Made by a program: the position numbers and the translations under genes. Source: Calvatia gigantea (taxonomy: Eukaryota > Basidiomycota > Agaricomycetes > Agaricales > Lycoperdaceae). From it: 64,000 nt of DNA. Below the pieces are notes generated by a model. It did not search any database. It saw nothing but the letters and a program-made list of their open reading frames with translations, and was not told where the DNA came from. Shown piece by piece: positions 23,188-35,234 of the stretch. Every line of letters begins with the position of its first letter. Positions within the stretch are counted from its first letter, which is position 1. The stretch spans positions 2,728,001 to 2,792,000 of the forward strand of contig JACAAK010000002.1 in NCBI GenBank assembly GCA_025093985.1, given 5' to 3'.

Positions 23188-26100
23188 ATGATTTGGGACT
23201 CGGCGTCAGCCAAGGTGCGCAGGCTGGTACCGGTCATTTTGTTCAATTGGCGCTAATTGGGTTTGGGCAGGCGCAACTCAGATCGAGCATCCAGCGACTA
23301 GGCCAGCTGCAAGCAAAGAAGGATGCGGACGCTGCCATTACACGCAGGGACATCGCAACTCTATTACAGCAGGGGAATGTCGCACTGGCACGGAGCAAAG
23401 CCCAGAAGCTCATCCAAGAAGATTCGCTTGCTGATTTGTTGGAAGTACTAGAGCAGCAAGTTGGGACCCTGTTGGACCGCTTCTCGGAGCTGGAACAGAA
23501 GTGCGTTCGATCGGCTCCTAGCAACATGGCAGTTTTTCACTAAGGGTGCTAGGTCACCACCAAGCCCAGCTCTCCTCGAAGCGACATCAAGCATCATTTT
23601 TGCAGCTCCTCGTACAGAAGTTCGAGGTCAGTCCATACACATTTTCATTCGTTTCTCCTATGCCGACTGTATTAGACCTGGCCATTATTAGCGATATGAT
23701 CTCGAATAGGCTGGGGCCGGGAGTCATCCATTCCGCGAGGGACAACAAGGGTAATACTGTATCACCCGGGGTGCTGCGAGCCACGTCAAGGCCATCTCCT
23801 AGTGCCGCTCATCTGGATGCTTATCTGGAAAGGATTGCTAGGAGCTATGGGATATCATGGGCCCCTGGACCTCAACGGCAAGACTTGTATGTCCAGATTT
23901 AAACTTCACCATAATGTGGTACACACATCATTTGGCAGAATTAATCCGTTATCTGAAATCTTGGATCCTGGCTCGGCGTCTTTGGTAGATATAGCGCGGT
24001 TACGAAATCTGTGCGCCCGGGGTATGTGCCTGTTTCCTTGTCCATGCATCTCGCTTCATTAAAAACATGATTTCAGGAATCCCCGACGAACCTGGCTGGC
24101 TTCGACCCAGGATATGGAAGTGAGTCTGAAAGCACTTTGCTTTCCACTGATGGGCCAAGCTGACACCCTGTCAGGCTGTTCATGAATATCCTTCCAGTCG
24201 ATAAAGCCGTCTGGGAAAGGGAGATCACCAAGCAAAGGGAATCCTACTATGTATGTCCGCACCAATCCCCTCCGACGTGGGGCTGAACCTGTTGTAGGAC
24301 CTTGTCCGGCGACTCCTGAGTCCGTTTACTGAACTTCCTGCACCTACTCAACCCTTCTCTGGACCGGATGAAAGGCTTCTCGAAGTCTACAAACACCTAT
24401 CTCGTATACCTGCTGACCTGTTTAATCAACTGGATTCGGAGCCCGAAGAGTTAGATACCTGCCCCTTACACCAAGCCGCTAATGAAGAGATTCGCATACC
24501 CTTCGCCAACTGTTTAGACTCTCGTTTGCGACACATATGCCAGTTGAGTGGAGGTGACCGGAACGGCTCCGGTATATCCCCCACACCGGAAATCAGACTA
24601 GAAGTGGATCCTGATGCAACACCCGCAATCTCACTCACGGAACCTAATGCCCATCTTAATGACAACAATGCTCCTACGACTCTACTATCGTCCAAGTCTG
24701 TTACTCTCGGCAGCGCGAGCCAGAGGCATGCTTCCGCGCTTCTCCGTTTATTATATATTCATGCGTCAATTAATCCGGGAAATCTTTCGCCCTATGTGCC
24801 CTCGTTACTTGTACCCCTGTATACCGCGTTGCTGCAAGACATCGAACCGGAAAGTATGGCGCACGTCGAGGCGGACTCGTTTTGGCTCTTTGAAGCTTTT
24901 GTTGGAGAGTTCGCTGAACTAGAGGATGAAGAGGGTTCTGATGCTTGGATGAAACGGTTGGGTGAGAAGTTGGGACAGAAAGATCCCGAATTTCTGGAGC
25001 AACTGGTACTCTTCGCATTTATATCCCCGTGTTCGTGATTAACTTCCTTTGCTCCAGAATGACCTGGGACTTCATCCCCAACTGCCACATTATTCCCGGT
25101 AAGTGAAGTGACAGCATTCTCCCCCTCCATACTAATTATGTCTCATAGTCGATGGCTCGCTTCAATACTGACGCATACGTTACCTTTACCTGCTATTTAT
25201 CCAATTTGGGATGTGATGCTCTCTCAACCAGGTCGGGAACGTGGCAACCACCCGCGTTTGGATTCCTTAATTGAAATTTGTACGGCAATACTCATCAGCG
25301 CGAAACCGCTAATATTCAAGTACGTGAAGATCTTTACAGGGTCTTCTCCTTTTCTTACCACTTGTCATTAGGCAGCAAAAGGCTATAGGCCTTTGGGATG
25401 GAGACCCTCTGAATCCCACGGCACAACCTGGCGAGGGATTCCTTGAGGCCCTGTCGATCCTTCAATCGTATCCCATCAATTTGTTGGGAGGTGTAGATAC
25501 CATTCTGCAACTTACTCTGGATTTCAAGAACCGGTCTCCTCACTCAACAGACGGCGGTGGAAAGAATGACCAACTCGGATTTGGGGCTCGTATTAAGGTC
25601 ACGATGTGGAAAGGTTTCACGAACCAAGTTGGTTCTCCCGAGCGGTCTGATGACGAAGAAAGTTCGAGTGAAAGTGAGGAGGAAGAGGAGGGGATCGACG
25701 ACGGCAATGACACTGAAACACCCGGCAAGGATCCTTCGCCCAACAGCCTAACTTCCCGAATTGCTAACACGGTGTGGAGAGGAATCACCAATCAATCATC
25801 AATGGAAGCACCACCATCCCCTGTCCTTGTCCCGTCACCGGAGGCATCGCGACCGACGACCCCCTCTACCCCGTTCAAAGAACAACCACCGTCACCAGGG
25901 TCCGAGCTACCGAAGGAGAATTCTCAGTCCGCACCTGCCGGCTTGTGGACATATACTGAGAAGCTGAGGGACTCCGATACAATGGCTACACTCGCAAAAC
26001 TCAGCAGCAATTGGCGGGCGAAGGCGATGCTCTCGTCATGGGGAAGGCCAAAGGAACCTGATTCTGCACCTCCAATTCTACCACAGGAAACCCGAAGCGC

Positions 26101-27364
26101 GGTGACCAGTCCCGTGCAAAAAACCCTAGACCCTGATTTTAGGCGAAGTTCACTGCCAGTTTACGATCGTGGTAGTCCCTCATATACCCCACCTCCGCGA
26201 CCTGCCTTCTTCCGCAATCCCCGTGATAGCTTTATTCCTCCTGAGGCTGTAGCACCACCCTTATCTCCAGTCGAGATGTCACAAGAAGACGACCCCTCGC
26301 AGGGCGAGAAGTCAAGTGGAGGTCTCCTTGAGAAAACACGCAATTTGCAGTCGTCTTTGCTATCTCTAGCGAGAACTCCATCGCCTATGCCGCCACCATC
26401 TACGACACCCAAAGCTGCGCCGCGCCCGCTCATGCTGAGTTCATCCACTCTGATCACGTCGGAAAACAGCGGAAGGTCAAGGGTCACACCACCTTCGAAT
26501 ATCGCCAACCGCGAAGATTGGGCTGATGTGATGAAACTTCGTAAATCACAGTTACACCGTGATTCCATGTCTTCTGTTTCTTCTCTCTCACCTTCCGATG
26601 CCTTCCACCGAAAGCCAGAGTATGACTCAGACGCAAGCACTAGCAGGGTTGTTCCCCTCAACCGGAGAGTCATCTCGCCTATGGCGCCTGTGTCGAAGTC
26701 GCACCGATCTCGTCCCCCTTCCACTGCCTCTACGGCCTCTTCAGAACAAGCAACACCGTCAACCCCCACCAAAGGGGATCCAACCGAGCATCAAGATACT
26801 GTCAATGTTGCATCACCCAGAGATGAGGAGGTTACAACCAACGGCCAAGCTGATGCCCCTATCGTTGAAGGACACGCCTCCCTCACACGGAAGTCATATC
26901 GAAGGAAGCCCCAACCTGCCCTTGCTCTCTCCGGCGATACGTCAGACTCTTCGATCGGAGACACGAACTCTCGGGCTGCACGTTTGAGGAATAAACGCTA
27001 CCCACCTCGACTGAGCAACCTTCACATTGAGAACCCGGCTCAAGAGGAAGACACCAAAAGAACCGGCTCATCAAACTTGGCCGTTCCGTGGCCTAGTGAG
27101 GATCAGGATATAGCCGTGACACCAAAGGCTACTACGTTTGATACAAATGCTCTTCCGCAGTCGCCCCTCAGGTCACCGAAGACCAGGGAGGAAAGATCAA
27201 GGAAAAGCTCCAATAATTCTCGGCACCGCAAACTTTCCAACAGCAACCGAGAAAGTGTTGTCCGTCGCAGCCGCTCTGATAGTGCAGCCGAGGACGGAGA
27301 TGACGAGGGTTACGACGACTTGTTGAGCGCATATGAGAGTGAGGAGAGTAGCTTATTGACTTGA
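23188..27364 (+). CDS. IST1-TBC fusion protein (ESCRT-III-like plus Rab-GAP-like)
   Basis: The ATG at 23188 codes MIWDSASAK, joining AQLRSSIQRLGQLQAKKDAD after the intron 23215-23270. The IST1 fold continues with ITRRDIATLLQQGNVALARS and ends PSAAHLDAYLERIARSYGIS. A 52-nt intron (23887-23938, GTATGT...GGCAG) then links it in frame to a TBC1D13-like domain: SEILDP, RLRNLCARGIPDEPGWLRPR, IWKLFMNILPVDKAVWE, ALLRLLYIHASINPGNLSPY, an EADSFWLFEAFVGEF block and LPAIYPIWDVMLS. The last exon adds about 500 disordered Ser/Pro/Arg residues. The TBC arginine- and glutamine-finger motifs are not seen. Retention of the linking intron would give IST1 alone, ending at 23902. IST1 regulates VPS4/ESCRT-III at endosomes and TBC proteins bind Rabs, so an endosomal role is inferred. 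Confidence 0.75.
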
Positions 27365-28546
27365 TCTTTTTTTCGTCCTTCCCGTTGACTTTTGTTTTGT
27401 CATATAGACTGTTTAAGCACCTGGTGTAGTTTTTGTTGATCTTATCCGAGGTAGTTAGTGGTATTACAGGGCTCTAGGCGGTATATAGCGGTTCTGCTGC
27501 GTTGAAATGCATTGCATCTTAAAAGTCCGAGTCCCCAACTTAGTGAAACGGTGACTTTTCTTGATCACGAAAAGGCTGCCAGACTGGCCAATTTGTATTG
27601 GCCATGTGCGACGAGGGACGGAGGTGTAGATTTTAAATTTGGTTGCGTTTATCCAGATTTGCTTGCCTTGTCCATTCGAAAGTCGTTCAGTCACCACCAC
27701 CCCCACTACCTTCCAGCATTCAAATACTCATGTTCCTGAGTCTCTCTTTAGTCAATTTGGATACATACTTCAGAGCTTCATACGCGAATGAATTCCGAAG
27801 CTTAAATTAACGGTTGTTCCGCCGTAGGCCCCTTAAAATAACGACTGACGTGCTCCTAATATGAATCGCCATCCACGTACACGGAAGAAATACGCTTGGT
27901 ATCGCGCTCGCTACCGCGATAGTGCTAGACCTCCCACTTAGCTCCAGAGTTGCCTACTTATTAAGGACATCGTCGATCACCATCCCTCCTGTGTTCCAGC
28001 CCTTGCTTCCTACAGGACAAGGCCAAAAATAGATTCATGTCCAGGTTTCAAGATCTCAAGCCCCTTCTGTTTTCACTCGATCCCATGCGTTGCAAGGTGA
28101 GAACGCCATGTGTATTGGGCCCAGCAACGGCCCACCTACGTTCCCTGGGTATTTCAATTACGGTTACCTCAGTGCAGGAGCCATGGACGGGATACAATTT
28201 ATTTTCTAGCAGGAATCAGCACCTAGGCGGGGACGACAACCAGACAGAATGAATGTAAATTACTGGCTGAACCACGACGAAGTGTGGCTATTAGGAGGAT
28301 CGTGCGTGCCCCTCCCAAGAATTCCAAACCTTGCGTTTTCTGCCATGCTAAATTACGGGTGTCCTAGATTCTATCACGACACCCACACCATCAGCATACG
28401 CGGTGTGCAATGCTGTCCACGAGTGAGATGCATGGCTGCCTTATGCAATGCATACACATACCACGGGTGCCAGCGCCTATTTTTCTTATATCAGGTAGGC
28501 ACTTCACTGGAACCTAACTAAAGAAAACCATCCCGGGGCCATCGAC
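27365..28546. other. Intergenic before the NYN array, no gene seen
   Basis: About 1.2 kb. Both strands carry only short frames without recognisable products. It holds the 3' UTR of the IST1-TBC gene and the promoter of the first NYN gene; I see no NYN fragment in it. Confidence 0.45.
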
Positions 28547-30520
28547 ATGCAGGAAGAAAACGTCGCGATATTCTGGGATTTCGGTCAGTGTACCCTCGCA
28601 TCACAGTTGCGGTCCTCTAAGGCTCTGATGGATATCTCTCTCAGAGACTGCGAGGGTTAAGTCCCGAATCTCTGGCTATGATGTTGCAAAGGGTCTGCGC
28701 CAAGTCGCGAACACCTTCGGTGCTTTAAAGTCATTTCGGGTTTACCTGGATGTAGCCTGCCAATCCCACCCCGGCTTCCCCTCCCTACGTAAAGAACTCC
28801 ATTCGTCAGGCGTCTCCATCCTTGACTGCCCGAGTTGCTCGAGAAAAGATGTCGCCGACAAGGCGATGATTGGTGAGTATGTACGCACATCCAGTTCACA
28901 AGATTCTCTGATGAGCATGTAGTCGATATGTTGACTTTAATGATTGACCAGCCCCCTCCTTATACAATTGTCATTGCAACAGGAGATTGCGACGTTTCGT
29001 ATGCCCTCGCGATCCTGCGTTCACGGAGATACAAAGTTGTCCTTGTTCACCCCCCGGGTGTTCACGAGAGCTTGCTCATGCAGGCCGATGACACCGTTAG
29101 CTGGTATAGCCAGGTCCTCGGTGTCAACGAAGACGACGGCCCTTCTTCCCCATCCTCCCCATCCTCACCCTCATCCTCACCGTCATCCTCGTCCTCGTCT
29201 TCTTCTGATAGTTCTCACCAAAGCAATCTTCACCATGCAACTTCTTCAGCACGGCCACGGGCACACAAATCAACTCGATCAAAAATCCCCGCAGCCAATA
29301 CGGTCCCTTCACGGGGAGCCACTCCCCAATATTCGATTAACGCAGGATACCGGTTACGAAGAGGTGAAGATAACCGGCCAACATGGGATTTCCAAGGTGG
29401 CGACGGAGTGAATAGTACATTGCCTTCAACTTCCCCTTTACAGTCTCCTCGAAGCCCACGTCTCCCTCTCTTCGAACCTGGTGTCGAGACACCGGAGAGG
29501 GCACTTCCGGAAAGTACGAAATCTGATTCTCGCCCACTATATCACCTCCCTCCCGCGTCTAGTTCCCCCCCAAAGGAGGGGATCGACCCCCCTCTTGGTG
29601 CGTCAGGCCTGCTACCAAAGGACGAGAAGAAGGGTCGTCTATCCTCCAGATCATCGGGGAGCTTTTCAATCGTTGGTCATCCAAGCCCTAAACCTACAGG
29701 CGATGCCCCTTCACCCGCCCCCACTGGCGGTCTGGACGGGCCCACTCCCTCGGCTTCTGCACCTGATGTGGTCCGCGCTGCAGGACCCTCTCAAGTCATA
29801 CCATCCACCAGCCCTCTTGCTACATCTCCTGCTTCTGCCAACCCCTCCCGGGTCAATCCGATCCCCGAGTTTCCAACAGTTCATAATGAGCCCCCTGCGG
29901 TTACGAACCAGGTTGTAGCTCCCATGACTGTTCCGCTTGCTGCCATACCCTCCATCGATGACGCCGCCGGCTCATCTCTGACCCCCCACATAACACCCGC
30001 AGCAACAATGGTTCCTTTAACTGGTACGACCGCAGCACCATCAGGCGTTGCTCCCACCACCGCGATGCCCTCCACAGTATCCCCTGTAAAATCCCCCACG
30101 CCACCTTCAGCCAAAAAGCAGAAGCAGAAAGTCAATATTTCGGCACCAACGTCCGTTCCAGTCCCCACAACCCCGCGAGCTAAGCCGACACCGATCGCTT
30201 CAGCACAGCGGGCAAGTTCAAATTCCGTTGCTCCGTCGACGAGTCAACCAAGCGCGACGCCCATTCCCCCACCAACTGTCCCGGAACCCTATCGTTTACT
30301 TGTTCGACTTCTGCAACAATACCGTCGCAATGGAGACCAGTGGCCTTCTCAGAGTGTCGTTGCCGCCAAAATCATCCACGACAACCCCAACTTTTACAAA
30401 ACTGTAAAGGCGACTAAATGGCGGGAGTATGCCAATAGTGCAGTTAGTGCCGGCATCGTCACCAAAGCGGGGGAGTGGATTTCACTCAACTTGAAGTGGG
30501 TCGATGCGATTGTACCTTGA
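28547..30520 (+). CDS. NYN-OST-HTH protein, array member A
   Basis: Three exons (28547-28583, 28645-28872, 28923-30520), 620 aa. The NYN domain (limkain/MARF1 type, residues 5-165) starts VAIFWDFETARVKS and continues SGYDVAKGLRQVANTFG, DCPSCSRKDVADKAMI, VDMLTLMIDQPPPYTIVIAT and GDCDVSYALAILRSRRYKVV. The Asp residues of FWD, ADK, VDM and GDxD are kept; the usual Asn of the FWDxEN motif is Thr. About 370 disordered Ser/Pro/Thr residues follow, then a C-terminal OST-HTH/LOTUS-like winged helix: YRLLVRLLQQYRRNGDQWPS, KWREYANSAVSAGIVTKAGE and WISLNLKW. NYN folds are PIN-like RNA nucleases and LOTUS domains bind RNA or helicases, so RNA cleavage or control is likely. Confidence 0.8.
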
Positions 30521-30996
30521 CCGGATCCTCCCCATGCCACCATCTCAGTCATGCACTTGCGGTTATGCCCATAACATATGTTTTGTTGACATGCATTGAT
30601 ACGCCGTTCGAAAGAACGTTACCGTTTCCCTTGTATTTTATTGTATTCCTTTTTAGGAGCCATAAGAGTTGCTTTTCTTTCAATCAACGATTCCGTTCCC
30701 AAATTTACAACCCCGAAAGCAGGTAATAGATTTAATTGGTCTTCCTCAACTCGTCATATTCAAGGTCAAACGTTTCAGCACTCAGCTACTTGACTACTTT
30801 GAATCTGAACTGCTGATAGGGGCACTCACAAGAACCCATCAATTGGACACCTGTGGGAAGAACCTGATTGAACCACTACAAACGAACCTCTGCCGCACGG
30901 GGAAGGCATTGTCCGCTCAAGCGCCATGGCATGTACAACCCTACACAGCAATTACGCTAGGCCTTGTGGGCGCTCCTTGCCTTTTCAACTTCATTC
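30521..30996. other. Spacer between NYN genes A and B
   Basis: About 480 bp, AT-rich in its first half. No coding sequence recognised; it holds the terminator of A and the promoter of B. Confidence 0.35.
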
Positions 30997-32382
30997 ATGC
31001 ACAACCACAAGCATTCCCGCAAAGTTGCAATATTCTGGGACTATGGTCTGAGCAATATGTTCCCCTCGATCATCAGGTTCAACTGATCACACATTGACAG
31101 AAAACTGCCCCGCCCCATCGGGAACGTCTGGCTGCGAGGTTGTGAAGGAGATTCGCCGGGTTGCACAGGCCTATGGGAGTATCAAGGTGTTCAAGGCCTA
31201 CCTTGAACTCCCTGAACATTCCAGTTCACCTAGGTCTCTTCAACTCCGTTCCGAGTTCCAAGCTTCTGGCGTATCCCTCACAGACTGTCCCCACAATGGG
31301 CGTAAAGACGTCGCAGACAAGATGATTCTTGGTTCGTGATGCGGCTCATCTGTCGAATAACATATTCAAATAGCCTCCATTCAGTCGATATGATGGCTCA
31401 TGCTATTGATAATCCTGCCCCATGGACCTTCGTCCTGATTTCTGGAGATCGAGACTTTGCCTACGCTATCTCTGTGCTGAGACTCCGCCGCTACCAAGTC
31501 GTACTGCTTTCACCTCCAACGGCTCACATTAGTTTGAAGTCGCAGGCTACAACGTGCTTGGATTGGAGCAATATTGTCAAGAGGTTGACTTCTCCACGTC
31601 TTCCGGGTCGGGAGCAAGAACCTGTTCCCGCTTTTCGGCCCCTCGTTCCTGCCACATCAATAAGAGCAACGATCCACCCGCAAATTCCATCCAAAGACCG
31701 GGATTCCCATCTCTCAGACGAAAGTGATTCCTATGACGAGGTGGATATAATCGAGTACCTCAAGGCCCGCCAACGACATCGCCGCCTGTCAACATCTTCA
31801 GACACTTCGCACAGTACGGTCTCGGAATCTCTCTATGACACCACTACAACGTATTCTTCAACCCAAGAGGAACCTGTAATTTTTCCGCCACCGCTCCCTG
31901 CCCCAGAAGCCAGATACAACACGGACCCAAAACCCTCCGTGCCCACTAACCACCGGCAGACAGAGGGGGCCGGTCAGATACCGAGTGGCCCAGTGCCAGT
32001 AAAGCTAACCTTTGGGAGCGCGGAAAAACGATCACCCACGGTTCCGGCTCCTCCACCTATCAGGGGACACATTCCTCCAATTCACTCACTGCCCGCAACC
32101 GATGCGATTGATCCCATTCAGCCTCCCGCTCCCGCTTTACCATTCCCGAAACTCCCTGTCCCCGAGAACTTCCAGCCGTTAGTCAAGTTGCTCAGGGAGT
32201 ATCGATCCGATGGCTTTGGGCGTCCTTCCCGTTTCGACATTGCTCGAGTTCTTGACAAACACGCTTATATATACTCGCAAGCTAAGGTTGATAGGTTTGC
32301 CCAGTACATTGCTCTCGCTGAGGGGTGCAAGATCGTGACACAGGGTGGGGATTGGGTTGCACTGAGACCTGAGTGGTTTTGA
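30997..32382 (+). CDS. NYN-OST-HTH protein, array member B (motifs intact)
   Basis: Exons 30997-31045, 31101-31331 and 31385-32382 sum to 425 aa. This copy has the most canonical NYN motifs: KVAIFWDYENCPAPSG, DCPHNGRKDVADKMIL, VDMMAHAIDNPAPWTFVLIS, GDRDFAYAISVLRLRRYQVV. All acidic positions expected of an active limkain/MARF1-type nuclease are present. The linker is shorter (about 190 residues, with RQRHRRLSTSSDTS). The C-terminal winged helix reads FQPLVKLLREYRSDGFGRPS, VDRFAQYIALAEGCKIVTQG and DWVALRPEWF. Intron positions and phases match A. I regard this as the best candidate for a working ribonuclease in the array. Confidence 0.83.
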
Positions 32383-32836
32383 TCGTCAGGTCTCCACCAA
32401 CCTTATCTAGGGATACGGTATACCTTTGACTTTACGCACTTCTCAGGGAGGACCTTATCCTAACTCACTGTTTGTCTCGGCCTGTACTCAGAATATCTCT
32501 TAGCCATTGAGGTTAGTTGGACCACATGTGCCAACGTTGCATGTCTATATGTACTTTTATGTTCATAACTTGTGTGTGGAGTATTGGTAGAAAAGTTAAG
32601 CTATTATGATTCTAGGAGACCTCTTATTGCAGCGGCGCTCCTTTTGGCGTCGTTTGTGCAATCATGTGGCAGGTGTGCTTATTGGAGAGTTACTGTACAT
32701 TTGTTTGTATCCAAGCATCTGAGATTCTGAGAATCCATTATACATATATAATCCTTGCGTTGTCACGCATTTAGAGCGTGTTGTTGACTGCCCCGGAACA
32801 ACATGCACAGTTCACTCTTCCACTTGTAACACCAAC
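32383..32836. other. Spacer between NYN genes B and C
   Basis: About 450 bp without recognisable coding sequence. AT-rich, with tatatataatc near 32740-32755 that could be core promoter of C. Confidence 0.3.
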
Positions 32837-34851
32837 ATGAGGGACTCAGAGGGGGGCGTGGCTGTCTTTTGGGACCTTGGTAGGTTACGCACTTATGTTT
32901 CATCGTCAGTTGTCGCTGCACCGGGACTGACCCCCCTTGGACAGATACGTGCTCCATCCATCCAACAACTTCGGGATATGATGTTGTCGGTAAAATTCGC
33001 GCACTGTCCCAAAAACTGGGGACAGTCAAAAGCTTTAAAGGTTACGCTGACCTGGCAAACTTGGGTATACCAAGCGCCCTCCAGCTGAGGTCAGAACTTC
33101 AATCGTCCGGAGTATCCTTAATCGATTGTCCTGCTACCGAGCGTAGAAGCATCTCAAGCAAAACCATGATAGGTAAGAATTAGCTTCTAATAGTGCCAAC
33201 GCAGTATATATTACTTATTGTTTTTTCTCTTAACTTTCAGTTGACATGCTCGCCCACGCTGCTGACAACCCGCCTCCTGCAACCCTCCTTGTCATTGCCG
33301 GAAATGATGACCTCGCTTATGCAGTCTCCATCCTTCAACTACGACAGTATCAGGTTGTCCTGGTATGCCCAAAAGATCGCGTAGGGCAGCGCTCCCAAGC
33401 GTCGCTGTACCTTGACTGGTTCCGCGATGTTCTGGGTAGTGATTTCGTTAATTCCGATGATGCTCCGCCATCTTCTCATAATTCACGACGTTCGAGATCC
33501 AATACCACAGGCACTGCGTCAACCGCTCCCGCGGCCCTTACTCCAAGTCAGGACAGGGCCATAGCAACGTCCGAGTCAGTGGTTCACGGATCATTCTTCA
33601 GGTCATCCTACTGGATCGTCTGTTAGTTCCCTTTTCCATGAAGATTCAGATGATCCCATCCCTAATTATCCGGATGTCGACGACGAAAAGAGCGAGGGAG
33701 GGAGAATTGATGCTGAACCTTCTTTGGGAGTTGTTCTCTCTACAATAGCGGATGGCAGCCCACAGCTCCAGAGGAACGGGCTGGGGCGAATACGTGCGAG
33801 CTCACCGGCGCCGAGAGACTTTCTCGACACTCAACAACGTCCGTTGTCCGCTCCTCCATCTTACTCGAGCTTTTCGCCTGCACCGAGCCCAGCGTCCCCG
33901 GAATTATATGCCTCGATGGCATCTGGAGCTTTCAGGCCGCCTCGGTACCTGCAGGACCAAATACATTCTGAAGATACGGATGTGTTCGAAGGCCCCAGCC
34001 GTTTAGTTTCGCAACCTCAATCTCCTGGAAGCACTTCAGCCAGTACAATCACTCCTTGGCATGTGACCCCTGCGTCGAATAGCCCAACCACCTTCGACCC
34101 TTTGCCAACCTCCCGAGCTCACTTGTCGCCTGACCTACCAGAGATCATTACGCTACCTACAATGTCACAGGTAGGCCTAGTATCACTTCCACCGTCCCCC
34201 TCTTCGGTGCTCCCGTCCCTAGTCGAGACGCCAGATTTCTCGCCACGAATTATTCCCGAGGCGATCAGACCACCTCCCCCGGGAACCTCGCCTGAGATAC
34301 CTGCGGGCCCTATTTCGCCCCAGACGCCCCAAGCACCACCAGCGATACCACTATCCCATAATCCCTCACCCTCTTTGCCAGTTCCAACTGCGACGCCCCA
34401 GTCCGCTTCAACGCCTTTGCCTATCCGTAATTTGACACCCACTGCGGTGCGAACACCAACTCCAGCACCAGCATCAACCCTAACACCGGCACCAACAACA
34501 GCATCAGCGCAGACGTCGGCACCATTGTTTTCAGGATCAACACCCCAATCTACTCCCATCAAACCAACGGTGCAAGCTCGTCCCCCAGCATTAACAGTTG
34601 TCCCACTCCAGTTTAAACCACTCATCAAGAAGCTTCAAGAACTTCGGGAAAAAGGTGACCTACAGCCGTTTAGGCCCGGACTTGCAGCAGAGATGGTTAG
34701 CGTACTGAGCAAGGAGATGCAGGAAACTGGGGTTTCCACTTTTACGCAGTTCGCGCAGTTGGCAGAGCAGGCTGGTATTGTGGAATTACCTCGGCCAGGA
34801 GAAGGACTGTGGATTGCTTTGCGACCTGAGCTGTTTGACTACCACGTGTAA
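32837..34851 (+). CDS. NYN-OST-HTH protein, array member C (weakened nuclease motifs)
   Basis: Exons 32837-32879, 32945-33172, 33241-33546 and 33602-34851 give 608 aa in one frame. The 55-nt intron at 33547-33601 is not shared with A or B but removes an apparent frame break in the linker. NYN motifs: VAVFWDLDTCSIHP, SGYDVVGKIRALSQKLG, ERRSISSKTMI, VDMLAHAADNPPPATLLVIA, GNDDLAYAVSILQLRQYQVV. Compared with B, the ADK Asp is Ser and the GDRD motif is GNDD, so two acidic positions are changed. The linker is very rich in Pro/Thr/Ala near its end (PTPAPASTLTPAPTT). The C-terminal winged helix FKPLIKKLQELREKGDLQPF and TQFAQLAEQAGIVELPRPGE is clear. Confidence 0.78.
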
Positions 34852-35234
34852 TGACTGTGTGTCAATGTCCATTAGTAGTTGGAGGTCTCGTTAGCTACTG
34901 ATAAGGTCACCAAGTACTGTTGTTCAGAACATTTAGGTGTCGTTTGTTTCAGCTTATAATAAAAAGCAACTTTTTATCTAGTATATTGGTGTTGTTCTTG
35001 ATGTGCCAAAGCTTGATTTACTGCTACTTTATCCAATATCACTTGTAATTTGGATGGGCCATGTGCCTCGTCCTACCGTATGTACCTCTTCCTATCATCC
35101 ATCAAGAAGACTCGATGCCAAAGTTCAAACTGCTTCCACCAGGGTGCTCGTTGACAACTTTCGATGGAAACTTTGGCGCGGTGGCTTGGCCGCCTTCCCG
35201 ACCACCCACGGGCTGTTTTGAGAAGGCCTCCCTT
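34852..35234. other. Spacer between NYN gene C and relic D
   Basis: About 380 bp, no recognised coding sequence. It may include the dead promoter of relic D. Confidence 0.3.

Noticed and set aside
23188..23902. IST1 and TBC as two separate genes
   Set aside because: Would require overlapping coding frames with no promoter between; the 52-nt intron gives a clean in-frame join. Kept only as a possible intron-retention product.
26161..26772. 203-codon frame antisense to the IST1-TBC tail
   Set aside because: Mirror of a low-complexity Ser/Pro-rich coding exon; long antisense frames are expected there.
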